From contig CAWIQY010000019.1 in assembly GCA_963838375.1 (NCBI GenBank), forward strand, positions 434,001-498,000: a stretch of 64,000 nucleotides of DNA. The letters are read 5' to 3'. This document shows, in pieces, positions 54,016 to 63,585 of this stretch; the stretch's first letter is position 1, and each line of letters starts with the position of its first letter. Origin of the DNA: DVED01 sp963838375. GTDB taxonomy: Bacteria; Cyanobacteriota; Cyanobacteriia; Cyanobacteriales; Geitlerinemataceae. The notes beneath the pieces were generated by a model. That model did no database searches. It had not been told where the DNA came from and was given only the letters and a program-made list of their open reading frames with translations. Position numbers and translations under genes: made by a program.

Positions 54016-57000
54016 ATGATTTTTCGTAACCGCATCATCGATAAAAAACAGCTAAAATCCCTTGTTAGCTGGTCGTTTATCCATTACGGAACCGCTCGCA
54101 CTGCAAAAGTCGCCGATGCTCTCAAAGATTTGGGCTTTCGCTACGCCACCCGAGCTGGCATCTCCATCAGCGTTGACGACCTGAAAGTCCCTCCCCAAAA
54201 ACAGCAGCTCTTAGCAGCCGCTCAGAAAGAGATCGACGAAACCGAAGCGCGGTATATCCGAGGTGAAATTACAGAAGTGGAGCGCTTCCAAAAAGCGATC
54301 GACACCTGGAACGCCACTAGCGAAGAACTCAAAGACGAAGTCGTCGCCAATTTCCGGCGTACTGACCCCCTCAACTCGGTTTACATGATGGCGTTTTCCG
54401 GAGCGCGGGGGAATATCTCCCAAGTCCGCCAGCTTGTGGGGATGCGGGGACTGATGGCCGATCCGCAAGGGCAAATTATCGACCAGCCGATTAAAACCAA
54501 CTTTCGCGAAGGATTAACCGTCACTGAATACATCATCTCTTCCTACGGTGCCCGTAAAGGATTAGTCGATACAGCCCTGCGGACGGCAGATTCCGGCTAT
54601 CTAACCCGTCGTCTGGTAGACGTTTCCCAAGATACCATCGTCCGAGAACTCGATTGTGGTACGCCACGAGGTATTACCGTACGCAGCATGACCAATGGAC
54701 CGAAAGTCTTGATTCCCCTAGAAGATCGGCTACTGGGGCGAGTCTTGGCAGAAGATGTTGTCATCAACGGTCAAGTATTGTGCGCGCGCAACCAAGCCAT
54801 TACCCAAGAAATCGCTGACAGCTTCAAGGAGCATCGCGTCGCCGAGGTGATTTTGCGATCGCCCCTCACCTGCGAATCGGCTCGCAGCGTCTGCCAGCAC
54901 TGCTACGGTTGGAGTCTGGGCCATGCTAAATTCGTCGATCTTGGCGAAGCCATCGGCATTATTGCCGCACAAAGCATCGGCGAACCCGGTACGCAGTTGA
55001 CTATGCGGACATTCCACACGGGGGGCGTCTTTACCGGAGAAGTCGCCGAACTGGTCAAAGCCACCCAAAACGGAACCGTCCAGTATTCGCGCAACCTGCG
55101 CGTTCGCCCTTTACGCACCCGCCACGGAGAAGACGCCCTAGTTGCAGAACAAGGGGGAGAAATGCACTTGATCGGTGGCGACGGAAAATCCAAGTCCGAA
55201 AAGGCACTGGCTCAAACCCTCTTGACCATTGATGTCGCTTCGGGTTCCACGGTGTTCGTTCGGGATGGCGAAACCGTCAGTATCGGTCGGCCCCTCGCCG
55301 AAGTTCCGGTGGGTGGAACAACCCGAAAAACTACGGAAAAAGCCACCAAAGATGTCGCCACAGATTTAGCCGGCGAGGTGAAATTCGCCGATATCGTTCC
55401 GGAAGAACGTCAAGACCGCCAAGGGAACATTACCACAACCGCCCAGCGTGGGGGACTGATGTGGGTGCTGTCCGGTCAAGTCTATAACTTGCCGCCCGGT
55501 GCCGAACCCGCCGTCAAAAAAGGCGATCGCATCTCATCCGGTAGCGTTCTGGCTGTCACAAAAATTCTCACCGAACACGGGGGGATTGTCCGCATTACCC
55601 CCGAAGAAAATCAACCCGAAGTTGATTCCGAGACGGACGATCTCGAACCCAAAATTCCTCGGGAAGTCGAAATCGTTACAGCCTCCGTTCTTCTCGAAAC
55701 CGCTCAAATTCGGGAGATCAGCACCCAAAGCCGCGATCAGTTCATCATCGAAACCCAGGACGGACAGCAATTTGCCCTGACTGCCACCCCAGGAACTAAA
55801 GTCCGCCACCATCAGGTCATTGCCGAACTAATTGATGACAGCTATCGCACGGCGACGGGCGGTTTGTTGCGATATTCGGGATTGGAAGTTGCCAAACGTG
55901 GCAAAGGCAGCAAAGGGAGCTACGAAGTCGTCAAAGGCGGGTCGCTGTTGTGGATTCCTGAAGAAACCCACGAAATCAACAAAGATCTCTCCCTCCTGGA
56001 GGTCGAAGACAGTCAGTACGTCGAAGCCGGAACGGAAATCGTCAAGGACATCTTCTGTCAGAGTGGTGGCATCGTTGAAGTCGTACAGAAAAACGACATT
56101 TTGCGGGAAATTTCCATCAAACCCGGTGAGTTACACCTCGTAGACGATCGTTCAAAACTAGAACTCGAGAGCGGAACGCTCGTCAATCCCGGTCAACAAG
56201 TGATGCCCGAGTTAGTCGCCAACAAGCTCTCCTATTTGGAGTGGGTAGAAACCCCAGAAGGACCCGGAATTCTGTTGCGTCCGGTCATTGAATATGCCGT
56301 TCCCGACGTTCCCTCCGTTCCCAACCAAGGATCGGTCAGCGACCAAGAAAATGCTTTCCCCATCGGTTTGCGAGCCGTTCAGCGACTTCTGCCCTACAAA
56401 GACGGGGAGCGGATTAAATCGGTTGATGGACTCGAACTGCTACGCACTCAATTGGTACTGGAAATGGGGCAAGAAGGCAGCCCGCTGGAAGCCGATATCG
56501 AATTAGTGACTGACCCCCACGATCCCGAGATTATCCGGCTGCAACTGGTTGTCCTCGAGTCGCTGACGATTCGACGTGAAAGTGCGGTCACGGCAGAGCC
56601 TCTGATGTCTCAAGGAACGACCACCCGGTTGCTGGTGGAAGAAGGTCAAGTGGTGGGCGCCGGGGCTGAGATTGCCCGGACGGAACTACGGGCAACGGAT
56701 CTTGACGAGGGAGAAGTGCAGGGCGTGCGTCAGGGAGAGTCGGCTCAGCGTCGGATCTTAGTGGTCAGTCACGCCGATCGACGGACGATCGACACTGGAA
56801 CAGAGAAACCCACCGTTTCCGTCGGCACCTTGCTCGTTGAAGGGAAAGATCGAGTCGCCAAGGGTATGAAAGCACCTGAATCCGGTGAAGTGGTTGCCGT
56901 ATCGGATACAGAGTATGTATTGCGAGTGGGACGTCCCTACCGAGTGTCTCCCGGTGCAGTGCTGCACGTAGACGATGGTAGCTTGGTGCAGCGGGGGGAT

Positions 57001-58002
57001 AATCTGGTGCTGCTGGTGTTCGAGCGGGCGAAAACTGGGGATATCATTCAAGGTTTGCCCCGGATCGAAGAACTATTGGAAGCCCGCAAGCCCAAGGAAG
57101 CGTGCATTTTAGCACGGCGACCGGGAGTGGCACAGGTGGTCTACGAAGAAGACGAGACCGTGGAAGTTAAGGTCGTCGAAGCCGATGGCATGGTCACAGA
57201 GTATCGACCGATGCCGGGACAGAACGTCATGGTGTCCGACGGTCAAGAGGTGAATACTGGAGATCGTCTCACCGATGGGCCCGCCAATCCCCACGAAATT
57301 CTAGAGGTCTGGTTCGAGTACCTAGTCCCCAATGGAGGATATGCAGCGGCACTGACAGCCTTCCGCAGCGTTCAAATGTTCCTGGTCAATGAGGTGCAAT
57401 CGGTGTATCAATCCCAAGGCATCGATATTAGCGATAAGCATATCGAAGTGATCGTCCGGCAGATGACCAATAAGGTTCGGATCGAAGATGGCGGCGATAC
57501 GACCATGTTGCCGGGGGAACTGATCGAACTACGGCAGGTGGAACAGGTCAACGAAGCGATGGCAATTACGGGCGGAGCGCCGGCACAGTATACTCCGGTA
57601 TTACTCGGGATTACTAAAGCCTCTCTCAATACCGATAGTTTCATCAGTGCTGCCAGTTTCCAAGAAACCACGCGGGTACTTACCGAAGCGGCGATCGAAG
57701 GTAAATCCGACTGGTTGCGAGGTCTCAAGGAAAACGTGATTATCGGTCGCTTGATTCCGGCGGGAACCGGATTCAATGCCTATGAGGATCTCAATTTTGG
57801 TTCGCCCTCAACTGCGGATTTTGGACCGGGCTTTGGTGCGGTTGACGAGGAAGATGAATTGACCGACGATATCATCGACGATCGCACGGCTCGTGCGTTT
57901 GGGATGAACAGCATCGAAGGCAATCGCTATACGTCGCCACAGGAAGAGGGAATAGAGGAGGCTGATTATTCTTCTTCTGTCTTGGACGACGAGCAGGAGT
58001 AA
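54016..58002 (+). CDS. rpoC2: RNA polymerase beta' subunit (C-terminal part)
   Basis: 1328 aa from the ATG at 54016, giving MIFRNRIIDKKQLKSLVSW, the conserved start; an upstream ATG at 53935 would translate the heptamer repeats and is rejected. Contains the trigger-loop/bridge region (MMAFSGARGNISQVRQLVGM, PIKTNFREGLTVTEYIISSYGARKG), the zinc-binding cysteines CESARSVCQHCYGW, the long cyanobacterial beta' insertion (SI3-like, about residues 340-1000), and the C-terminal FQETTRVLTEAAIEGKSDWL. An acidic tail closes the protein. Confidence 0.98.
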   Translation: MIFRNRIIDKKQLKSLVSWSFIHYGTARTAKVADALKDLGFRYATRAGISISVDDLKVPPQKQQLLAAAQKEIDETEARYIRGEITEVERFQKAIDTWNATSEELKDEVVANFRRTDPLNSVYMMAFSGARGNISQVRQLVGMRGLMADPQGQIIDQPIKTNFREGLTVTEYIISSYGARKGLVDTALRTADSGYLTRRLVDVSQDTIVRELDCGTPRGITVRSMTNGPKVLIPLEDRLLGRVLAEDVVINGQVLCARNQAITQEIADSFKEHRVAEVILRSPLTCESARSVCQHCYGWSLGHAKFVDLGEAIGIIAAQSIGEPGTQLTMRTFHTGGVFTGEVAELVKATQNGTVQYSRNLRVRPLRTRHGEDALVAEQGGEMHLIGGDGKSKSEKALAQTLLTIDVASGSTVFVRDGETVSIGRPLAEVPVGGTTRKTTEKATKDVATDLAGEVKFADIVPEERQDRQGNITTTAQRGGLMWVLSGQVYNLPPGAEPAVKKGDRISSGSVLAVTKILTEHGGIVRITPEENQPEVDSETDDLEPKIPREVEIVTASVLLETAQIREISTQSRDQFIIETQDGQQFALTATPGTKVRHHQVIAELIDDSYRTATGGLLRYSGLEVAKRGKGSKGSYEVVKGGSLLWIPEETHEINKDLSLLEVEDSQYVEAGTEIVKDIFCQSGGIVEVVQKNDILREISIKPGELHLVDDRSKLELESGTLVNPGQQVMPELVANKLSYLEWVETPEGPGILLRPVIEYAVPDVPSVPNQGSVSDQENAFPIGLRAVQRLLPYKDGERIKSVDGLELLRTQLVLEMGQEGSPLEADIELVTDPHDPEIIRLQLVVLESLTIRRESAVTAEPLMSQGTTTRLLVEEGQVVGAGAEIARTELRATDLDEGEVQGVRQGESAQRRILVVSHADRRTIDTGTEKPTVSVGTLLVEGKDRVAKGMKAPESGEVVAVSDTEYVLRVGRPYRVSPGAVLHVDDGSLVQRGDNLVLLVFERAKTGDIIQGLPRIEELLEARKPKEACILARRPGVAQVVYEEDETVEVKVVEADGMVTEYRPMPGQNVMVSDGQEVNTGDRLTDGPANPHEILEVWFEYLVPNGGYAAALTAFRSVQMFLVNEVQSVYQSQGIDISDKHIEVIVRQMTNKVRIEDGGDTTMLPGELIELRQVEQVNEAMAITGGAPAQYTPVLLGITKASLNTDSFISAASFQETTRVLTEAAIEGKSDWLRGLKENVIIGRLIPAGTGFNAYEDLNFGSPSTADFGPGFGAVDEEDELTDDIIDDRTARAFGMNSIEGNRYTSPQEEGIEEADYSSSVLDDEQE

Positions 58003-58027
58003 CCCAGTAAGGAGTAAAGGGTAATTG

Positions 58028-58048
58028 TAGATAGTTGATAGTTGATGG
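58028..58048. repeat. Short TTGATAG-type heptamer array after rpoC2
   Basis: TAGATAG, TTGATAG and TTGATGG stand in tandem 25 bp after the rpoC2 stop. The same unit forms the longer array at 18279. Further down (58190-58215) AACAACTA-like repeats occur. Confidence 0.6.
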
Positions 58049-58240
58049 TTAATCTAGCAATCTTCGATCGGTCGTAGTATTCTTAAGTTCAGAAGACTTA
58101 CTGTAAAAGGATTTGAGCGTTTTAGCTTTCTACGACTAAAAGATGAGCGCGATCGTTAATAGTTGACAGGTGAAAGTTTATTATTAACAACTAAAAACTA
58201 ACAACTATCTATTCACCCATTACCTATCACAATTTGACTT

Positions 58241-59563
58241 ATGCGCTTTCTGGCTATTGTCACCTTAGCACTCGTGAGTTGGGGCTGTTTCCCCAATGCC
58301 CCCAGTTGGGGAGATACCGAACTCAACGGTAGTATTGCTGGTACTCGCCTTAGTCCAGAGGATCTGCAATCCGAGTCGTTGAGTTCTAATACTGCCCAAT
58401 CAGCACAGCCAATACCCGATCCGTTTTCCCAGGCAACCGATCGGGCTTTGCAGGCTTGGACTCTCACCCAGTCGGCGCGATCGCCCGAAGATTGGGATCG
58501 CGTCGCTTTAGTGTGGATTCAAGCCGTGTCGCTGATGCAATCTGTCCCGCCAGGGGATGCCAAACGAGCCTTCGCCCAGAAAAAAGTGGTTGAGTACCTG
58601 CGTAATGCTGCTTACGCCATTTCCCAGGCGTCCACCGCCAATTTGGGTTTCTCTTATCCCACCTTCAACAGCCCTCTTTTAGACGAAAAATGGGTTCTGT
58701 ATCAGTCCTATCTCCAAGCAGTCGGCACGCCAGATGTCCTGATTCTTGGCAGTTCCCGTGCCGCTCAAGGGATCGATCCCAAAGAATTGCAATATGCTTT
58801 GGCAGGGCGGGGCTATTCGGGGCTGAAGATTTTTAATCTTGGCATTCATGGTGCCACTGCTCAAGTTGTCAACTGGCAACTTCGGGAATTATTAGCTTCA
58901 GAACAGTTACCGCGTTTGATTTTGTGGGTTGATGGATCTCGGGCGCTTAATAGTGGGCGCGTCGATCGGACATTTGAGGCGATCGTTAGTTCTCCTGGCT
59001 ATCAGGGATCGGGAGCATCCAGGATACAACCCTCCAAAGCGATCGAGCCGACAGAATCCGATCTCGAACTTCAACTCGCCGCCATTGCTGCCGATCCTAT
59101 TCCCTTATTCGTCAGCGCGATCGATGCCAATGGTTTCATGCCCGTTGCCGATCGATACAACCCCGATACTTACTATCAAAAATATCCTTATGTGTCTGGT
59201 GAATATGATGGCGACTATCAAAACTTCAATTTAGACGGCATCCAAACCCAGGCAATGGAATCATTTGTTACCTTTGCCCGTTCTCGTCAAATTCCTGTGG
59301 TTTTCGTCAACTTACCGCTCACCCCAGACTACCTCGATCCAGTGCGACAAACCTACGAGCGAGAATTTCGTGGCTTTATGCAGCAAATCGCCCCGACAAC
59401 TGGGTTTCTCTGGCGCGATCTCACTGGACGCGGACTCGATCGAAACGACTATTTCGCCGATCCCAGTCATCTTAATGCCGCGGGTGCAGCGGCAGTTGCC
59501 CGCCAATTGGCTAGTGACTCGGCAATTCCTTGGCCGCAACCGAAAGGAACGAGTAATAAGTAA
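58241..59563 (+). CDS. Secreted SGNH-like/DUF1574-type protein
   Basis: 440 aa. A signal peptide covers residues 1-~25 (MRFLAIVTLALVSWGCFPNA). A SGNH-hydrolase-like module follows: VLILGSSRAAQGIDP (~165-180, the GSS nucleophile block), IFNLGIHGATAQVV (~204), LILWVDGSRALNSGRVD (~230) and, near the end, DPSHLNAAGAAAVARQLA (~410), giving candidate Ser, Asp and His residues. Related cyanobacterial proteins are often named DUF1574. Acylation or deacetylation of envelope sugars is a possible role but is inference. A STRR-like tract lies before it. Confidence 0.78.
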   Translation: MRFLAIVTLALVSWGCFPNAPSWGDTELNGSIAGTRLSPEDLQSESLSSNTAQSAQPIPDPFSQATDRALQAWTLTQSARSPEDWDRVALVWIQAVSLMQSVPPGDAKRAFAQKKVVEYLRNAAYAISQASTANLGFSYPTFNSPLLDEKWVLYQSYLQAVGTPDVLILGSSRAAQGIDPKELQYALAGRGYSGLKIFNLGIHGATAQVVNWQLRELLASEQLPRLILWVDGSRALNSGRVDRTFEAIVSSPGYQGSGASRIQPSKAIEPTESDLELQLAAIAADPIPLFVSAIDANGFMPVADRYNPDTYYQKYPYVSGEYDGDYQNFNLDGIQTQAMESFVTFARSRQIPVVFVNLPLTPDYLDPVRQTYEREFRGFMQQIAPTTGFLWRDLTGRGLDRNDYFADPSHLNAAGAAAVARQLASDSAIPWPQPKGTSNK

Positions 59564-59752
59564 TCGGTGAGTTTCAGGAAAATCTAGCCTCGTCAGGAGT
59601 TTCGCGCTTACTCCGGAACTTTTTCTGAATGTCACGATCGAACTCGGTCGATCGACTGATGCTGTGCGGGATCGCGACCGACTGAAGCTAAAATAGCAGC
59701 AAGATGAGTACGTGCTACTAGCCTCAAAATCGAAAGAGAGGAGCGATCGGGT

Positions 59753-60451
59753 ATGAAACGAGCGATTTACTGGCTGATGGGGGAAAAGGCAGGTCGAACG
59801 ATCGTCGGGACGTGGAACTGGCTGTGGGGTATACCGGTGGAATCGGGAGGGAAGGTGGCTGTTGCCGTTGCCGAAGAGTCCCTGCGTTCCATGCAGGAAT
59901 CGGTGCAGCGGCTGACTCAAGCAGTTTCGACCCAAATTGCAGCGTACCAACGCGCTCAACAAAAATATCAATCTAAAGTTCGAGATCTCAAGCAGTTTCA
60001 ACACAGTGCGATCGTTGCTCAGCAGCAAGGAAACGACTCTGCTGCGCGTATGGCAATGACTAAAGTCGTTCAAATCGAACAACTTCTGCCACAATTAGAA
60101 ACCCGAGTCGGGCAAGCCGAACAGTTCGTCAATGCTTCTCGAGAAAAGCTAGAACGAGAGCGAATGAAACTAGAAGCTTACAAAATGGATATGGAAAACC
60201 TCAAAGATATGGCGGAAATCAACGAGGCACTGGCAACGCTAGCTCAAGTCAATAGTGAACTGGGAATCGATTCAGCGCGATCGCAGTTCGAGCAAGCTAA
60301 AAATGCGATCGAACATCGCACTCTCAAAGAACAAGCTTATGCTGAATTATCCGAAAATCCTGCCGAACAGCTAGAAGCCGATTTAGACCGAATGACTCTT
60401 GATGATGAGGTGTCCCGTCGCCTCCGCCAGTTATCCGAATCGCAAGAATAG
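59753..60451 (+). CDS. PspA/IM30-like coiled-coil protein
   Basis: 232 aa. After a short hydrophobic N-terminus (about 3-27: AIYWLMGEKAGRTIVGTWNW) the rest is helical coiled coil (residues ~45-225) rich in Gln and Glu, with the pattern LTQAVSTQIAAYQRAQQKYQ and REKLERERMKLEAYKMDMEN. This agrees with PspA/IM30 (Vipp1) relatives that bind and protect membranes, but the canonical amphipathic N-helix is not clear, so the match is by type only. GAGGAG lies 10 nt before the ATG. Confidence 0.7.
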   Translation: MKRAIYWLMGEKAGRTIVGTWNWLWGIPVESGGKVAVAVAEESLRSMQESVQRLTQAVSTQIAAYQRAQQKYQSKVRDLKQFQHSAIVAQQQGNDSAARMAMTKVVQIEQLLPQLETRVGQAEQFVNASREKLERERMKLEAYKMDMENLKDMAEINEALATLAQVNSELGIDSARSQFEQAKNAIEHRTLKEQAYAELSENPAEQLEADLDRMTLDDEVSRRLRQLSESQE

Positions 60452-60485
60452 TCGAGAGTTAATAGTTGATGGTTGATAGTTCTGA

Positions 60486-60512
60486 CCCATTACCCATTAC
60501 CCATTACCCATA
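60486..60512. repeat. Heptamer array (CCCATTA)n before the PstS-like gene
   Basis: CCCATTA occurs three times exactly plus CCCATAA, ending four bases before the ATG at 60517. A TTGATGG/TTGATAG pair stands just upstream (60467-60480). No ribosome-binding site lies between the array and the ATG. Confidence 0.85.
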
Positions 60513-60516
60513 AAAA

Positions 60517-61449
60517 ATGTCTCAAACTCGAAGCGGACCGCCACCGATTTTCTATATTCTGATCTTCCTCTTGCTTGCCGGAGGCGGATATTGGTGGTTT
60601 TTTATGAGAAAACCCGTGGCGCTGGCACCGACTACCCCAACGCCAAACTCTCCGACTGCACCAATTCCCGTCCCTGATGCCAACCCACCTAGTGCGATTA
60701 ATCCCTTTCCTATACCCACAGATGTTGCGAGCGGGACAACCGTTCGCATTGACGGGTCTACCAGCATGGTGACGATTAATCAAAATTTGAAAAATGCTTT
60801 TGAAGCGCAGTTTCCCGGAACGAGTGTGATTACGGAAGCCAAAGGTTCGGAAACGGGTATTACAGCAATTCAGTCGGGAAGCGCCGATCTGGCTGCCATT
60901 TCTCGACCCCTAAATTCCCCAGAGCAAAGTTCGGGATTAATCGCCGTTCCCGTGATGACTGATGCGATCGCACTCGTGGTTGGTGTTGGCAATCCTTTCG
61001 GACAAGGACTCACTCAACAGCAAGTTGTGGGCATCTTCCAGGGGCAAATTACCAATTGGTCGGAAATTGGCGGGCCCGATAAACCCATTCGAGTTATCAA
61101 CCGTCCTGCTGTCAGCGGGACACATCAGGCTTTTCGGGAACTCGTCCTGGGAGGGGGTGACTTCGGTACGACTCCCAACATCGCGACCATGGAACGAGAT
61201 GCTACCACGCCCATGTTACAAAGTTTAGGAGATGATGGCATTGGGTATGCCACTGCTGCCCAGATCCGGAACCAAAGCACTGTCCGGATGGTCGCAGTAG
61301 ATGGCTTGACCCCAGCGGCGGCAAACTATCCGTATACACGAACTTTGTACTACGCTTACAAGAATCCGCCCGGTCCAGCCGTTGCGGAATTTCTGGGGTT
61401 TGTGGGTTCGCCGTCGGGACAAGGGGCGATCGCCAATGCTGGACAGTAA
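60517..61449 (+). CDS. Membrane-anchored PstS-like phosphate-binding protein
   Basis: 310 aa. A single helix at ~11-30 (FYILIFLLLAGGGYWWFFM) without a cleavage site anchors it, then a Pro/Thr-rich linker (~35-65). The rest is a PstS-type periplasmic binding fold: IDGSTSMVTINQNLKNAF (the DGST phosphate loop), EAKGSETGITAIQSGSADLA, and NRPAVSGTHQAFRELVL. Known PstS proteins deliver phosphate to PstCA-B; those genes are absent nearby, so it may be a stand-alone sensor or scavenger. Confidence 0.88.
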   Translation: MSQTRSGPPPIFYILIFLLLAGGGYWWFFMRKPVALAPTTPTPNSPTAPIPVPDANPPSAINPFPIPTDVASGTTVRIDGSTSMVTINQNLKNAFEAQFPGTSVITEAKGSETGITAIQSGSADLAAISRPLNSPEQSSGLIAVPVMTDAIALVVGVGNPFGQGLTQQQVVGIFQGQITNWSEIGGPDKPIRVINRPAVSGTHQAFRELVLGGGDFGTTPNIATMERDATTPMLQSLGDDGIGYATAAQIRNQSTVRMVAVDGLTPAAANYPYTRTLYYAYKNPPGPAVAEFLGFVGSPSGQGAIANAGQ

Positions 61450-61490
61450 TCAGTAATCGGTAATTGATGAGGCGCGAATTTTAAATTGTT

Positions 61491-62991
61491 ATGACTGAGT
61501 TAATCCAACCTCTTCGTCATCCCCGGATCGGTGTTCCCACAAACAACCCTGACGATCCAAGCTTTTTCGTGCAACCGGGGACGGGATTGGATGGAGTGGT
61601 GGCGATCGCCCGAGGGGGGACAATCCAAGCGACAGGGGCGCTACTGTACTCCGGTCGCCACATCCTCACTGCCGCTCATGTCTTCAATTTCGACGCTGTA
61701 ACGCCCAACTTAGACCCTAACGAAGCCGAGTATACGGTTTTCTTCGATCTACCTAGCGGTCGCGTTCCCGTTGCGGTTTCTCGCATCTCCATTAACCCAC
61801 TATGGGAAGGGGATCGAAACTTTAATAACGATATTGCGATCGTCGAACTGGCCCAATTTGCACCCCCCGCCGCCGATCGTTATCAAATTTACACCGAAGG
61901 AGATGAAGTTTTCCAAACCATTACCCGCGTTGGCTACGGGAACAAAGGCACGGGTAATGGTGGAGAAGTCCTGTTCGATCCGACTCCCATCAAACGTCAA
62001 GGTCTAAACCGCTACGATGCGTTCGGCGAGATTTTCAATACGAACCCCTTTTTTCAGGTCGTTCCAGGAACGCAGCTTGCCTATGATTTCGATAATGGTT
62101 TATTACAAAACGATGCGTTTGGACAGGAGTTGCGGATTTTCGATACGGGGTTTGGAGTGCAGGAGGTGGCTGCCAGCCGTGGGGACGATGGGGGTCACTT
62201 CGTTGATTGACGGCAAGATTGCTGGGATCTTCTCTTATGGTTTTAGTCCTCCTCGTCCCGGAATTGATGTCACAGCCGGTCAAAATGACGGGAGTTTTGG
62301 CGAAATTTTTGTGGATACTCGCGTGTTGCCTTACGGCGGTTATATCAATCAAATTATTGCGACGACTAACCAAGGGGACGATCGTATTCCCGGAAACAAT
62401 CGAAATGATTTTCTAGCGGGAAACCAAGGAAACGATACGATCGACGGTTTCGGCGGAGACGATGTGCTATTTGGAGGACGAGACAATGACATCCTTTCTG
62501 GGGGAGAGGGAAACGATTCGCTGTTGGGGAATCGCGGAAATGACGGTCTCAATGGCGATCGCGGCGATGATGTCCTCTTCGGCGGTCAGGATGACGATGT
62601 ACTCACCGGAGGTGATGGGAACGATCGGCTTAGTGGAGATTTGGGACGCGACATTCTAATTGGCGGTTTTGGCAGCGATGAATTTATTCTGCGAACCGCT
62701 GCTGCTGTCATTGACCCCAACCAAGCCGATATTATCGCAGATTTTGCTCCAGGAGACGATCGTATTGCCCTAAACGGAGTACGGACTCCAGAGGATGTGC
62801 TGACTTTACCCGAAGGTCTCGTGTTGACGCCAACGACGCTGGCTGGGTTGGCAGGAACCCTGATCCAGTTGCCCGCACAGCCCCCAGAAACGCCCCCCGA
62901 ACAGCTTCTCCCGACGATTTTGGGGTTTGTCAGTAATGCCTCTGTGGCGGATGTGGCAAGTCGTTTAGTGGCGATCGACGATATCATTTAA
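61491..62991 (+). pseudogene. Trypsin-like protease with RTX repeats, frameshifted at the active-site Ser
   Basis: 1501 nt, one more than a multiple of three. The N-terminal part holds the trypsin fold with His63 (LTAAHVF) and Asp114 (NNDIAIVEL). At the third catalytic site the text reads GDDGG instead of GDSGG and then shifts frame; removing one base (A near 62197) continues PSLIDGKIAGIFSYGFSPPR. The C-terminal part has about eight RTX calcium-binding nonapeptides (GGxGNDxLxG type, 62390-62680) and the secretion-like tail DEFILRTAAAVIDPNQADII. An intact gene would make an exported Ca-dependent protease. As written it is inactive. Confidence 0.85.
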
Positions 62992-63298
62992 CCGACCCCA
63001 ATCCGGGAGAAACCTGGGGTTGGAAGTTCTGCCTTTTGTAAAGACTTTGAGATATTCGCCCCTTTTTTCTGCCTAATTGGCAGTTAAATCTCAAAAAAAT
63101 CCTGAAATATACATAAAATCAAGCTTTCACCGATCCATAGCGGTCTTGCAACCCTTAGAATAATTCAGTGAAACTTTGAATACACTGGAGTTTCAGCTTC
63201 TCAAGACGGACATCGTCCCGGAAGCTGACCGTCCCCAGCCAAATCTCATACCCTTGGGACGTTTCCATATCAATATCCAAACACAAAGGAGTTTTCAA
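62992..63298. other. 307-bp leader region of the HU gene
   Basis: No gene is supported. The region carries the HU ribosome-binding site AAAGGAG (63286-63292). No promoter pair is convincing, and a T-rich tract lies near 63060-63068. Confidence 0.45.
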
Positions 63299-63577
63299 AT
63301 GAATAAAGGGGAATTGGTTGACGCCGTTGCGGTTAAAGCCAAAGTTACGAAAAAAGAAGCTGACGCTGTGCTGACGGCAGCTCTCGAAGCCATCATGGAA
63401 GCGGTGTCCAGCGATGATAAAGTGACTTTAGTCGGTTTTGGCTCCTTCGAGTCTAGGGAGCGTAAAGCCCGCGAAGGTCGCAACCCCAAAACTGGGGAAA
63501 AAATGGCAATTCCGGCAACCAAAGTCCCGGCTTTTTCTGCGGGCAAACTGTTTAAAGAAAAAGTCGCAGCGAAGTAA
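63299..63577 (+). CDS. HU-type DNA-binding protein
   Basis: 92 aa from the ATG at 63299, chosen for AAAGGAG 7-8 nt upstream and the standard start MNKGELVDAVAVKAKVTKKE; a longer frame to 63176 is rejected. The beta-arm region VGFGSFESRERKAREGRNPK-TGE is complete, including the conserved RNP at the arm tip. It is a small nucleoid protein that bends and covers DNA. It should be highly expressed. The cobD-type gene starts nine bases after its stop. Confidence 0.96.
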   Translation: MNKGELVDAVAVKAKVTKKEADAVLTAALEAIMEAVSSDDKVTLVGFGSFESRERKAREGRNPKTGEKMAIPATKVPAFSAGKLFKEKVAAK

Positions 63578-63585
63578 ATCCGACC

